Origin: Lasiodiplodia sp. COLG20
Taxonomy: Eukaryota > Ascomycota > Dothideomycetes > Botryosphaeriales > Botryosphaeriaceae
DNA: 64,000 nucleotides
Reading direction: 5' to 3'
Assembly: GCA_009801085.1 (NCBI GenBank)
Contig: VNWV01000001.1
Coordinates: 4,526,001-4,590,000, forward strand
The notes under the pieces were generated by a model that had not been told where the DNA came from, ran no database searches, and saw only the letters and a program-made list of their open reading frames with translations. Shown piece after piece: positions 34,501 to 46,798 of the stretch. The stretch's first letter is position 1, and each line of letters opens with the position of its first letter. The translations under genes were made by a program, and so were the position numbers.

Positions 34501-35364
34501 GTGCACCGTACAATCTGCAACAAAGGTAACCATTGTAGGGCAAGCCCCCTTTCATTGTCAGCAGTGGTCACCAGATCTGATCGGCCAATGCGTTCGACGT
34601 TCGCGCATGTGTTTGAAATTTTCGCATGCGTTCCCCTTGTAGATGAAGTTGCCCGGCCGCCGCACGCGTAGCTGACGCAACGGAATACACTTCGATATAG
34701 TCGCGAGGACGATTACCCTATATGCCAAGTTACTAGACAAAACGGCTTTTGCTTATGGCAGATTATCAAGTGTGGCGTTCAAGGGGACTTCGCATACGAA
34801 CAGGTTCTTGATCTCTTCGGAGACTCCGTCCTTCTATCTGGCGCGCTCGAATTTCTTGCTTGCGGGCGTCCGAAGACCCAACTTTTGTATGGACCCGTTC
34901 CAGAGTTGGCAAGCGTTAAGCTGCTATTGTCCATTTCGTTGGTCTCAATTCTTGGCCTGGTCTCGCTGGGAGGGGTGGTCTCTGAACTTGGTGCAGCGGT
35001 CGAGTGTTCGGGAAGAAGATAGCGTCAAGGGACTCAGCTCCTGCAGATCGATCTCAAATATCATGAAGACTTATTACCTTTCGGGTTGCCTAGATGATCC
35101 TGGTGTTGACGTCTCACGTACGACAACACCGTGGCTCAGATCCGAGACTCCTTCACAGCACCGTTTGTCGCACCAGAAGAGCCTCCAGTGTGTTGTAACC
35201 TTCATTGTAACCACGCAGCCTCTCTCAGCGATATTTGTGACTCTTCGATGTGGAAATCTGCCATCCTGCGGGTATCTGCCGCAGAACTACCGATGCTACT
35301 CGCTCAGAAGTCAGCAAAAATCTTCCACCGACGGAAATGCATGACAGGCATACCCGTGATGTGA
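34501..35364 (+). pseudogene. Decayed gene for an unknown protein with in-frame stops
   Basis: A single forward register (codons starting at 34501 plus multiples of three) is protein-like over about 860 bases but broken by stops: TAG at 34669, TAG at 35019, and two TGA near 35091-35102. Between the stops it reads GDFAYEQVLDLFGDSVLLSG, then ALEFLACGRPKTQLLYGPVP, then a hydrophobic helix LLLSISLVSILGLVSLGGVV. After the second TAG it continues QLLQIDLKYHEDLLPFG, and after the TGAs TYDNTVAQIRDSFTAPFVAP to a natural stop at 35364. The continuing register across the breaks argues for a pseudogene rather than chance. The TAGs could be former CAG codons. One break could instead be an intron (a TAG acceptor exists at 34671). 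I do not recognise the family. Confidence 0.45.
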
Positions 35365-36743
35365 GCAGGAATGGGCTATGGAACGAGGGTCAGCTTTTGA
35401 AGCATGACAGTGTTCTGTAGGACGTTTCGAGCGGCGTCGAAGTCCGAGGGTCGGTGACTAGGTAGGAGGATGTTTGGCGACAATCAGGATCAACGGACGG
35501 CGCAAGACTGGAAACTGGTGAGAAGTAGACAGGCGCTGCTTGCAGTGTCGCGCATCATGGGTTCGTTGAGAATTTGCGCGTCGTGCCGCGGTGCAACAGG
35601 ACGCACATGCTGCTGCTTGGTCGGTCAGAACAAAGGGGAGCGCAAACGCGTGCTGGACACTGACCTGCAAGAACCTGTGGAATCCTTGCACCGTTCCTCA
35701 AAGGTCAAGACACAGCCAAAGAAGCATTTTGTTGTTGCTTCAGGGTCATCAAAGCCTCGAGGAGGTGTGAAGCGGTGCAGAAGAAAGTCGTGGAACCGAC
35801 GAGACACCCCGGGGCGCGAGAGACAACAGCGCGGTGCGCGGCGCACCCAAGTTCCAGCCAATCTGTGGCGGCTCACATACAGCGATCGGGATTCCTTCTT
35901 GAACGTCGAGGAGCGGCCGCCAGTGCCCTTTTGGATCGTATTGCAAGGTGATGCCCGCGACAGCAGCGTGGTTCTGCCCCTCGACGTGTGGCCACTCGGT
36001 CTAAGATTTGACACCACGGACTGCCACATCAAGCTTTCCGGGTCATCACCGCAGAATTCAGCTCGCCAGCAAGGTACATGCTGAGTTCCGAATCTCCATG
36101 AAGATCTAGTTTGCCACAGTGCCGCTTCGCTCTGCGGGACGGAATCGCATGGAGTACTCCAATCGCTCTCCCAGCCCACAGACGTCCAAAAACAGAAGCG
36201 GCGTCCGGGAAGCCACACACCCCCAGGCCCGCGCACGTGTGGTGGAAAAGCTGCATGTGTCTGCCCCGCGTCCGCCTCCGCCGTCCATCAGCCTGGCATG
36301 GGCTTGGTCGGTAGACCAGGAAAAAGCAGTTGCACGCCTCAGTCCTGTGGCTGAATCTGGTGCAGCGGAAGGCGCTGTAGGTCGTTCTTGCTCAGACAGG
36401 CAGACGAGGACCACTGCACCTGGTAGAAACGGTATAGCGCCTGGGTATATGTGGGTCCACGGAGGAGGTAGCTGCCCCCCATCGCCAACCGGTGCCTGGT
36501 TGCCCGGCAGCTGGCACCTCTGCCTGCAGCTGCACGCATGGGACATGCTAAGCGAGGGCTCTTCGGCGGGTACAAAAACCCCTCGACTGCTCATCCAAAC
36601 CATCTTCCTTTCCTCATCGACCGAAGTCCTTGAGGAATTCGGCCAAAACAAAGCTCCTGAGTATACCCTAACCCCCATTCGCGTCATGGCTACTATAAAC
36701 AGGCTCTTTCTTCCGAGTGGCACCGGCCTAGGAAACAGCTGAA

Positions 36744-36822
36744 GGTCCAATTCCTTCTACTTGAGGGTCCAATTCCCTTTACTTGAGGGTCCAATTCCCT
36801 TTACTGGAGGTCCAATTCCTCC
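36744..36822. repeat. 22-bp tandem repeat
   Basis: About 3.6 copies of a unit built on GGGTCCAATTCCCTTTACTT, the last shortened. It begins three bases after a short ATG-initiated frame (36686-36742). Confidence 0.85.
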
Positions 36823-37731
36823 CAATACTTTTTTTTTTCCGTTGATCTTCTTGCTAGAAGCAGGAAATCGAGGAAGAAAAGCCTCTGAAGTGACCTGAAG
36901 AGATGCTTATGGCGTTGGTCTCCCTTGCTCTTGGTGTCTCTTCGGCTTCTTGCGCTGCGCGGTCTTCGCGCTTCCCGCTCGTCCTGCTCAAGGCCGCTGC
37001 CGCGTTGGTGTCACGATGCGCGTTTTCAGACGGAGATGGTTGTCGTTGGTGGAGTACGTTCGAGCTCACGGCGGACGACACTCGTCGAGGTGAGGCGGCT
37101 GTGGAGTAGCAAGCCTAGCTCACGCTCATCGCGCAGAGCACGCGACGTCCACAGCATTCGGCTCACTGGAACGCAGATGGAATAGCTCTAGCTGGAAGCG
37201 CTCACGATGCCTGTGGGAGTGAGCCTGGTGTTGCAGCGCTGGTCGCACGCCCGCGTGGTCGCGAGACGCCATCGATCGTGGAGGCCACCCAAGCGCCTCG
37301 CCCGCGCGTTTCGCCCGCGCGTCTTGCAAGCTTCTTCGAGGCATCCCGCGGCAAAATTCGCGCGCTCTCATCTATCGTGAGGCTCTCTCGCCGCGGGTGT
37401 GCTTTGATGGCAACCGCCGGTGGCTGGACAGACCGTCGCGTCGTCCCCGGCCGTGGTCCGGGTGCGCTGGTCGGTCGCATCACTTCAGCGTAGTCGGCAT
37501 GAAACGGCGACCACTGGCACCCTCATTTGCTTGGAAGCCATGAAGAGTGATCATAGTCTCATATGTGTGCTATCGTACTATCTTTGCCTGCTTCTCGGTC
37601 GGAGAATATGAGAGTGATGTCGACCTTGACCCGGCCGCAGCGCATCCTGCCTGTCGCATCTGGCCGCCCCATTGTTTGCAGCCGTCGCTCTGCGCACCAC
37701 TGAAGGTCTGAGCATGGTTGGGCGGTGCCTC

Positions 37732-37845
37732 GTGTTGGAGCTGCATATGGTGTCAGAGGCCTTCTCGCTCCACCTTGACAGTTCAAGGTTCCTGGGCTGC
37801 CGGTGTTGGAGCTGCGTATGGTGTCAGAAGCCTTCTTGCTCCACC
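37732..37845. repeat. 43-bp direct repeat pair
   Basis: Copies at 37732-37774 and 37803-37845 share GTGTTGGAGCTGC and GCTCCACC ends and differ at about three transitions. The 28-bp spacer is unrelated. Confidence 0.8.
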
Positions 37846-40800
37846 CCATGATAGCTTCAAATTCATCCCTCTCCCAGCATTCTGATAGCATAGACACCCT
37901 GAATCCTGAGTCTCATTCGCCAATGTTTTGTGTGGGTGGCGTTATGCGCTCTCGTCCACCCGCAGGTGGCGGCACCAGGGCCCAGCGAAGTCTCTCCATC
38001 GCCATCCGGTGTGGTGAACATGCAAAAGACCTCCTTGATACCTCAACAGCAGCAGTGTTCCTTCTCCCCCTGGGCTTAATGTATTTGTATCTGTGTTCAC
38101 TTCGCGAGGCTGCTTTTCTGTTGTGTTCGAGGATCGGCTGCCGGCGTGGCTTCAACGGCGCGAGCGAACGAGGGATGGCTCTCAAGAGCGGAGGACCGCG
38201 GCAAGCAGACAGACTATGACAGTTTCCAGTGTCAGAAATGTATTGTCAAATCAAGGGCGCGACTCACCCGCTTCCCGGTCGCGACGCTCTGGCAGTGAGG
38301 CGTTCTCGCGAAGGCATTGAGGCGTGTCATGATTCGCGAGCGGCGACGCGATCATGGAGAGCAAATTGCGAGATTCGAGGGCGAGCTGGTTGCTCTGCAT
38401 GGTGCGCCAAGGTTCTCAACGCTTGGTTCTGGGTGGCGTTCAGTGCGCAGAGTTCAGTGACATGTCGAGCCGGGGGATCAAAGACGACAGTCTCGCGCGG
38501 CTCAGCGCGCCGTCCCTGAGCGCCGACCACAGCGGGATGTATTCAGTAGTTTGACGCCAAAGCTTCCATATCTTTCAGCTGCGGACAACGGCTGTTTTCA
38601 GCGCAAATCCAGGGTGGGAGACGATCCGGCCGAGTCATTTGAAGAGTGAAGCGCTGTCTGTCTGAGCGATGCATTGGAGCACAGTCCACCGCGAGAATAC
38701 TCGTCACTTGCGAGACCTTTTGGCGGGACAGCCTCTTCTTCAGTGCTGGTGTAAGTTCTCAAAGCCTCAACGTGACTCGATGCCATCGGCTGGCTGAGGT
38801 GTCTGGGCTGCACGAAGAGAATGGCGAGCTCCTCTTGTCGCGAGCAGAGGAGCCACTGGAGGAGCTGGAGACGCTGAAATTGACGGAGAGGACTCGCCCG
38901 ATCGCGAAGCAGACCAGACTCAGGCTCAGTCTCGTCGTCAAGGCCACTGTCCTTGTCAGGATGATCCGTATCCAGCCTTACTAGAAGCTCAGCGCCGTCA
39001 TCTAATGAGTTGGTTGCCTTCAGTGCTTGATTCTTCAGATTCTCGCACCATGTGACCATCGTTGCTGGTGCTGTCCTTGACCTTCCGCTCCAGCCGCTGT
39101 CCGAGCCCTCCCAGCTGAGACAGCGACAGGCTTCGAGCTTGCTTCACGGCGTTCTCACCCGTTGTCAGATGTGCCCAGAAGCTCTTCCTGCGGCCGGATC
39201 TGCGTCAGGCGAAGCGTTGGGGGCCATGTTCACGTTTCCCGCCTCACCCGGCGCATGAGAGCAAGCAGAGCGCGGACGGGGCTCAACACCACAGATTGCG
39301 GCAAAGGCCACCACCAACCTCAGACCCACCAGCGGGCATCGATATGGCAAGGAACCCATCTGCTATCCTCCTTGACGCTTGCCCAATATCCCGGCCGCAG
39401 GCTGTACTCTGGAGACCTGCGCCGCGCCTCCCAATTGCTCCTTCCCTCCTAGTGAGGATGCGTGTGCATGTGAGCCAGCCATTGCTGCGCCCAGCGGGCG
39501 ACGGATGCACGCGGGGGGCCCGGTGCCTGGAGTCTGCCATGCGGGGCAGTTCGCCAGGTATCTGCGGCAGGAACGGCCGCACCGTGACTGCCCCGTATGG
39601 CCTTCGGCGACGGGCAGGTCGAAAACTGGCAGGCGCAGCAGGGCTGCCGTAGCAACGCCCCCAGAGGGCCAGCACGAGGAGCCCTTAGCGAGCACTAGCT
39701 CCGAGCCTACAAATATGCCGTCTTCGTTCGCTCCAGAACCTCTTCTTCTTTTCTTCTTCGCCCGTCCCGCTTTGAGGGAAACGCCGCCAAAGTCCTTCGG
39801 GACCAAACCAAAGAGAAGAAGCCTGAGTATCGTTTCCCCCTTCACAGAGTCATGGCTACGAGAATACAGGACCCAGAGGGTTTTTTTACTCGCAAGAGTT
39901 TTTTTCCCTGGCTTGTCAGTGAAGATATATCTGAGACAGCATTTTCGTTGAATGCCTTGCCTTGAGCAGGGCTTCGAGGAAGATTTCTCTTGGGACAGCA
40001 AAAGAATAGCCTTGGCTTCAAGCCAGCTGGCCTGATGCTGCTACCATGGTGCATGATGTCGTGAAATCGTGAAGTGGTTCGTGGTGTTGACCATCGCTGA
40101 ACGGACGAGGGGCGGCGTCCACTCGCGTCCACCAGCAGTACTTCACTCGCTCTTATGCTCGCAATGCTCAGAGCTGACAGGCTCTCATCCATGCGGTCGC
40201 GCTGCTCTGTTTCTCGCTGATGGTGGTGCAACGGCTGGTGTTGTAGGCGGCTGTCGCGCTTGGTGACCAAGTGCCGCTGAGCGACATTGTCGCATAGCGG
40301 ATAGCTCGACGACACCACGGATCCAGCCATTCGCCTCACTCGCGCAGCGAGAGAGCATACCAAAGAAGACGACCCGCCTCTTCTTTCCGCCGCGCCTCCG
40401 TGGTGTTGGGCTTCTGCAGGCGCCGACCGAGTGTCGAGGTTCTGGCACTGTCTGGCGAGCCCCCGCGCCCCCGTCCAGCGGTCGGAAGTTCGAAACCATC
40501 GCGACTACAGTGAGGCTCAAGTGGCAGGCGCATCGCTATGCGAGTGACAGGTGGATGCGGGTCCGCAGAGCGCATTGCGATGGACCCGAAGCGCAGTTCC
40601 AGTGGTGCGGACGGCGTTGCGACACTCTCACTAGACCTGATTGCCCGCCGGCGTCGCGCGCCTTGGAGGAGCGACAACAACGCGCGAGCATCCTGCCGCG
40701 AAACGGTCGGAGAATGCCTTTTAGATACCGTGTGACCCACTGTCTCCTTTATCTATCCTATCGTCTTGCCTGAAGCTACTACGAGGTGAAGATCTTGAAC

Positions 40801-41212
40801 GCTGTGGGCGAGGGCGCGAAGCCCGGCGCCGACGACACCAACCGTGAACGCGACCGACCGCGCTCGTTCGCGCCCGCGATTCCACCACCTTGTCAGCGGC
40901 AGAAGATCTCAGGAAAGCACGCGGGTGATCCCCGCTCGTCGAAGCCCTTGAGCGAGATGCTTTCGAAAGCACTCCCGTCGGCTCACCCACAAGAGCGCTT
41001 TGGATCGCCGCCTGCGCCGCGACGAACGCCGACACAGACGATAGACCGCAAGTGATGCCGGCGCTTCATTCTAGGCCTATCTCTCTTCATCGAGTCTGCA
41101 TAGAGCTCAACACCAACGGGAAGCAGGTCTGTGTCCAGGCGCTGAGTGAAGCGGCTCCCCGACCGAGTTCATCCGCCGCTCCGTCCGTCGCGACATCACT
41201 GCTCCTCTCCGT

Positions 41213-41213
<1 letters not shown>

Positions 41214-41246
<33 letters not shown>
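41214..41246. repeat. CA dinucleotide microsatellite
   Basis: An uninterrupted run of about 16 CA units. It lies in the gene desert and is a likely length polymorphism. Confidence 0.95.
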
Positions 41247-41248
<2 letters not shown>

Positions 41249-44200
41249 CTTTGCATGCCAGCCGTGACCAGCAGGTGTGCATCTAAACTTGCAAGCAAAC
41301 ACACCTGAGGTACGATCGTCGCAGGCAGGGCCGCGGAAGGAAGACGGGACAGTCGAGCAGAGCCGCTGAAAGCACCTCGCACACGCATAAAGACCAACCG
41401 CCGCCAGCTCGAGCTTCATCGGCGGCGGATCGAAGCAGCTCATGAAGCGCTGCAGTGTTGAGAGTAGCTCTTCCTCGAAGACCTGCGCAGAGGCAAGTCG
41501 ATCAACGAAAAGCTGATCTTGAAGATCAGGAAAGTTTCCAAAAATTCCTTGCCTTTCGGCAAAGATCCAGACGCAGTGAGGTTCCAAAAATACTTGCCTT
41601 TTTGGCAGAAATTAAATACAGTGTGTTGTGAAGAAGAAAAGGAAAAGAGAGAAGACGAAGAAGGGGAGGGGTTTTTGTACCTTGGGCGGAGCATGGTTGT
41701 CCCGGACGCACGGGGGACCGGCTGGCTAGGCAACCGGGCGGTGCACCATCTGCCAGCGTCGCCCTTCCGCAAGAGGTAGGCACGGTCACCCGGTGATGTG
41801 GGTGGCCGGCGACGGTGATGCTGGCTCACACGGGTGCTCCATTCTTCAGGCTTTCAGGACCCTCGATTCCTTCCAAGGAAGCGGGAGGTCTGGTCATGAA
41901 TCCCATGCGCATTCGCGTCTGCGGATGGTGCTACTATTGCGGAACTTGCTCGATGGCTAGCCTCGGAAGATGGTATTGTGCCTGCTGCGGTAGGTTGGAG
42001 TTCAGGAACAACTGGTTCTGAGCGCACTTCTCCAAGAGAGCTTGCACGGGCCGAGGTCAGCGTAGTAGGTAGACACTTCACAACTAGCAAAGCCTCCAAA
42101 AGTTGGTATGCTGCCACAACTCAAGACTCAACTGCGTTTGAAGTGATGTGCGGGCACTTGTAGTGATCGGCTGTCCTCTTCATTTCTCCCGCCAGGTTGT
42201 CAAATGGTCTTCCCCTGTCGCTGTCTTTTCGCTGGCCTGGTCACCATTGATGTAGGCGTTCATGTTGAAAGCGACTGAGAAAGGTCTACTGTATTTTCTG
42301 TTCTACGGAAAGCCTACTGACGGCTTGTGAAAGGCCATGTTGCACAACCAAGAAGTGCCGTTTGCCTCCCTGAATCAACCGCCCATATTACATCATTTGC
42401 CTCAGCACAGAGAAGAAAGTCTATGCAGGAAGTGAACCAGTGACATTGACGAGCCTGGAGCTGCAAGAACTTTCTGGCAGCCAAAGATCAGCGGGAAAAG
42501 CCACTGCAGAAGCCAAATGGGTGCTCCGTGTATTTAAATCCAAGGGTTCATGGAGGGACATGAAACAGAGGACAGTTCTTCCAGGCCTCTCCAGGTGCGT
42601 TCTTTTGCACTTTCTAATGGGTGACGGCCATAACAAGTCATGGATTCGGTGCTATTAAATAAGGTTTAGAACATGTGGCGTGCATACAAGCAATTGCCCC
42701 TTGCATGAGCATGTCAAACCAACAAAGCTTGTCCGGACCTAAGGCGCCAAGCAGTAGCTCGAAAAAGCTTGTTAATGCAGCTTAATTGCGAAAGAGAAGC
42801 CCACGTACAGTATGCAGCTGTGCATGCGGGGCTCTGTTTGGGTGTCGCTACAACTCGATCTCAGGACCTTTTCGCCGACCGTTGTGAGACGACTCGCACA
42901 GAGGTGGCGGCACTCATGATCCGCCTGAGAAGGCGCGCAGGTGTCCGAAGATCTCCAGCCGTCTCAGAGTGACTTTACTAGGATATGGAATTGCGCAGCA
43001 TTGAAATTCGTAACGTGCGTAATTCACAGCGACGCGACAGCGTGGAAGGCACGGTCGCGGCAGACCACCTCGATCTGGATGGTGCAAGCACGGAAACATG
43101 ACGAAAAAATATCCCGTGGCCATCTCGTCGTGGTGAGCTGTTCGCCAGAGCGCCCACAAGCGGCACGCGAGCGGGTGGAGAGAGTGCCTTTGCAACTGCG
43201 ATTCTATCAACCGTCGCAAGGCCTCACGAGGGGTGCTCGGTGCCTTGGGAAAACGCCGAAAAGTCGCGCTTGCTGCGTCGCACCATAGACGAGGGCCCTG
43301 AAAAGTGCTGCGCTGTCCTCCAGGGCCGTGACTTTGACCAAAACCAGTCGCAGACATGACTCCTCACCACCGCTTCAAAGCCGCCCGGTCGGTCCGAAGG
43401 CAACTTTGCACCATCCAAGCCACGATCTTTCGATTACACGTCATCGAATTTCAAGCAGATTTCCTCAAGATCTCTGCGTTTGCTCCACATTCAAAGCCAA
43501 AATCATTCGCGCCGCCTCCCTCTCTGAACCTCCGCCTCCACTCCTCCCGACCCGCGCGACACTGCCATTGGACGCATCCGCCATACACCACGATAGCATA
43601 CATGAAGGGATGATGACCGAATTTGCTAGCCATGAGCGACACCGGCGTGGTGCTTGTCAGCAGGGGCTTCGCCGATGCCGGAATCCTGTCGCTGAACCTC
43701 CAAGCTAACGCGACTACATCCGCTGACCATCTGTCCAGACGCCTAGCTACCTTCTATCTCCATCTCTCCCCTTCGTGCGACGCGATTTGGCGAGTGCGGG
43801 GTCGTGCAGTGGCCGGGCCTGCGCCTATGCTCGCAACGGCTGCAACGCCTGCAAACATCACTGCATCACCTTATCACCCCGACCGCGCCAAGGGCCTGGA
43901 AGGGCTTGAAAATCCTTCGCTCCATGATGGCAGCTTCTCCAAGTGCCTACGCAAGTGCGTACATCCCCGGGTCCTCCGAAAATTGTATGTCTGGTACGTG
44001 ACTTTGGCTTTGAAGGACGTCGTTGATCACGACTCCAACGCTGAGATGATCCCCACAGTTAGTCAACTGCGTTTTCTTCGAGTAAAGTAAGAGAAGTGCG
44101 TGCCTCAGCCAACCAATGACCTGTGTGTTCTTTGAATGGCTGTGCTCAAGAGCTTTCTCTTATCGACTTCTCCACCTTTTCGCATTACGACAATCCCGCC

Positions 44201-44999
44201 CTCTTCAAAGGGCAAACGCGCTTCAAAAGAACGGCTGTGTGCACTAATATAAGGTGGTAAGTGCACCAAATTCTGGCTGTTCTTCACGATGTCGGGCCCC
44301 CGAGTCGACCAAGTCCAGGAGACAAAGAGTGGCTGCTGTCTTCCGCTAATGTGAACTAGAAACGAGCCGTCCCTTGCCCTGAAATAAGTCTCATTCCCGC
44401 ATTACGAGGTCAAAGACACGAATTATCCGTCATTTGACCACATTGTTCTCCATTCAGACCAGTCGTTGTCAATTCTTTCCGATGGCCACAAAAGGTGATA
44501 GCACGTCGGGAGTGGAAGAAGGTATGGCAAGACACGAATGTCATGAGGCAACGACATTGAGGTTTCCCAGTTTGTCTCACAGCGGGTTTTCTAAAGCTTG
44601 TGTGTTGTTCGCAGCACATCTTGAAAGCTTTGAAGAGACAAGCAAAACCAAAACACCATGTGTAAGCGTTTATGTCCTCACATCAAGACCTCTGTTATTG
44701 CAAACGGGCCATGGTACAGAAGAGAAGCTGATAAGACTACATAGCATCTGAAGCCTTGATGAATGCGTCATAGAAGACTGCATTATCGGAACGCTACAAG
44801 CGCGCATGTCAGAAGACGCCTTCCTTGCAAAACATATACGATGAGTCAAGTAAGCTTTCTTTCCGCCTCTCCTGCCCGGAAAAACAAAGGTGATATGGGG
44901 ACATTTGCCAGAGGAGATGCAATTATTGCTTCAAGATCGCGACCTCTGAAGAGCGGCATCCCTCATACGAAAAAACCTTCAAGCAATCAGGAAATGTCT

Positions 45000-45097
45000 T
45001 TCAATTCCACATTCTCGCCCGGACGATAGCTTCAACTACCCGTGACATGAGCAAAAAGCAAATCCACGCTAGCCATCGGCTGCGAGATGGGACTGTA
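45000..45097 (-). mobile_element. MITE fragment, copy 4 (one end only)
   Basis: It contains one arm of the inner palindrome (CGGACGATAGCTTCAACTAC), the spacer CATGAGCAAAAAGCAAATCC and a complete terminal repeat CTAGCCATCGGCTGCGAGAT ending CTGTA at 45097. The other half is missing. It lies just downstream of the proline dehydrogenase gene and has the same orientation as copy 2. Confidence 0.85.
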
Positions 45098-45263
45098 GGA
45101 GGAAAATCAGACCCATAAGACGACTCGAACACACCAGGGGCAAGTAGAGAGATATTGAGCACTGAGTGAGCATTTTAGAAGCCATATACCATCGTGGAAC
45201 CACAAGGCATAGCTGACAGTTGCTAGCAGACTTTGAGTTAAAAACGAGAAATCTTCTTGATAT

Positions 45264-46798
45264 TTACGATGTCAACCGTAGCGCGACCTTGATCCTTCTC
45301 ATGAGTTCACCAGCCATGGCCTTCCTCGTCGTCGCTGTCCTCGTCGCTGCATCCTTGTTTTCTGCTGCCCTTCGCAATAGAAACTGCAGACACTCACCCG
45401 CCGTACCCCAGCAAAGACATTTGTATGCCTTGGGGATATCGACCTTCCTCCAAAGTGGACCATAGGCGCCGTGGGCCCCTTGCTCCGCTACAGCCAATTT
45501 ACCTGCCTGCACCAGCTCACAACCAACCTCGTCCGCCATACCCATAAGTTGCGCGTAAGCCAGCGTGATACGCGGTTCGGCGGCGGCCACCTGCTGGTTG
45601 CGAATTTCTTGGGCTCGCCGTACAGATTCCGCATTGTGTGTGGCCAGGACCAAAGCAACTTGTGGGAAGGTTTGATTGCTAGAGCCCGGGGCGGGACGCA
45701 GCACTTCTCCGTACTGGCGTCGGAGTAAGGATTCAGCCAACGAGTTGTAGACTCTGTCTGTTTCGGCCTTGCTAGACCACACCTGGCTCTTTGGCTCAGA
45801 TGCCAGATAAGCACCACGAACCAGCTTGATGCCAATAGTGTAGCCGTGCTCGTGGGCATCGGCAAGATGACGCGCGATTTTCTCAGGTGTCGACTTCAGG
45901 TAGGCTTGGTAAGTGTTGTACATGATGGTTTGACCAGTCTCGTGGCGATTATACTGTCTCTCTAGCGCAAGCGTCCAAGTGTCGATACCCGCGTTGGTGA
46001 TCTCCTCCTCGGCGCCGGGAAGCAGTGCGAGGTTCTTGGCCGCTGCAGCGTCGCAGACCTCGCGAATGGCAGAATCCATAAGCGGAGTAGGTGGCTTGTT
46101 CTGCTTGAGAAGATGGAGGGCATGACGGCCAAGACCAGACCACCTGCGACCCTGTTAGTAACGGCAGTGAAGAGGAGGGCTACCAAGAAGACTCACTTCA
46201 GTGCTGCAAACTCTCCTGGTCCAGCCATCTCGACAGTGTACAACATTCCTCGCCTCCACTCTTCTATCTCGCGCTTCGTCTCTGGACTGTCTGCGCCAGG
46301 AACTGGGCCATGCTCGATGCCATCGAGCAACACTTCGAGTGCATACTCGAGGATGATGCCGTGATAGCCCACGCCCTTCACGGCCTTGGTGGTTTCCGCA
46401 ACCTCAGCGCCGTTCTCTCCGGCACAGAATTGAGAGTAGAAGGTCTTCTTCAGCACCCAGTTCAGAGCGCGATTCTTATCGGGATCAAGCAGCGCTGTCT
46501 TCGGAGTGGCAAGCAACTGGAGTCCCCAGAAGAATATCCCCCACAAGGCAGGGGACGACGATATACGGGTGATCAAGTAGGTTCGAATGACGTTTTTAAG
46601 CGGAAGGTACGCCAATGGGGGCTGATGTGTCACTGCAGCGTGCGCTGGCGTGTGCCGTGGAGTCTCGGGCAATGACGGTACTGCTATGGTGGCAGCTTTC
46701 GGCTTGCTTGATTGGACATATCGTCGATTGATGGATAGGACGTGGATTTGAGGTTTCAAAAGGGGGCGCACGGGGTAAATGCGGGGTTTCATTGACAT
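45264..46798 (-). CDS. PUT1: Proline dehydrogenase, mitochondrial
   Basis: It oxidises proline to pyrroline-5-carboxylate with FAD and passes electrons to the respiratory chain, the first step of proline use as a nitrogen source. Exons 46798-46197 and 46143-45264 are joined over a 53-nt intron (acceptor GGTCGCAG) and give 493 residues. Residues 1 to about 50 are Arg/Ser/Lys-rich without acids, a mitochondrial presequence. The beta/alpha-barrel core follows with family segments RQYNRHETGQTIMYNTYQAY, HEHGYTIGIKLVRGAYLASE (FAD-site region), LVLATHNAESV and the conserved LAYAQLMGMADEV. It closes with the alpha-8 region KCLCWGTAGECLQFLLRRA that contacts substrate. No P5C dehydrogenase (PUT2) or proline permease lies alongside, so it is not in a visible prn-type cluster. 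Confidence 0.96.

Larger units (their letters stand above)
35365..44999. other. Gene desert with repeats and promoter-like stretches
   Basis: Nearly 10 kb without a convincing gene. Pairs of overlapping antisense frames (35470-36084 with 35625-36236; 36119-36742 with 36106-36750; 39379-39951 with 39363-40001) cannot both be real and neither member shows family features. A minus-strand frame at 38598-39059 (starting MVTWCENLKNQALKATNSLD) is the most protein-like but is unsupported. GC is high from about 36,900 to 41,100. Repeats and TATA-like/CT-rich modules are listed separately. Confidence 0.4.

Noticed and set aside
35470..36236. Overlapping frames of 204 (plus) and 203 (minus) residues
   Set aside because: They are mutually antisense; neither has a convincing composition, leader or splice pattern.
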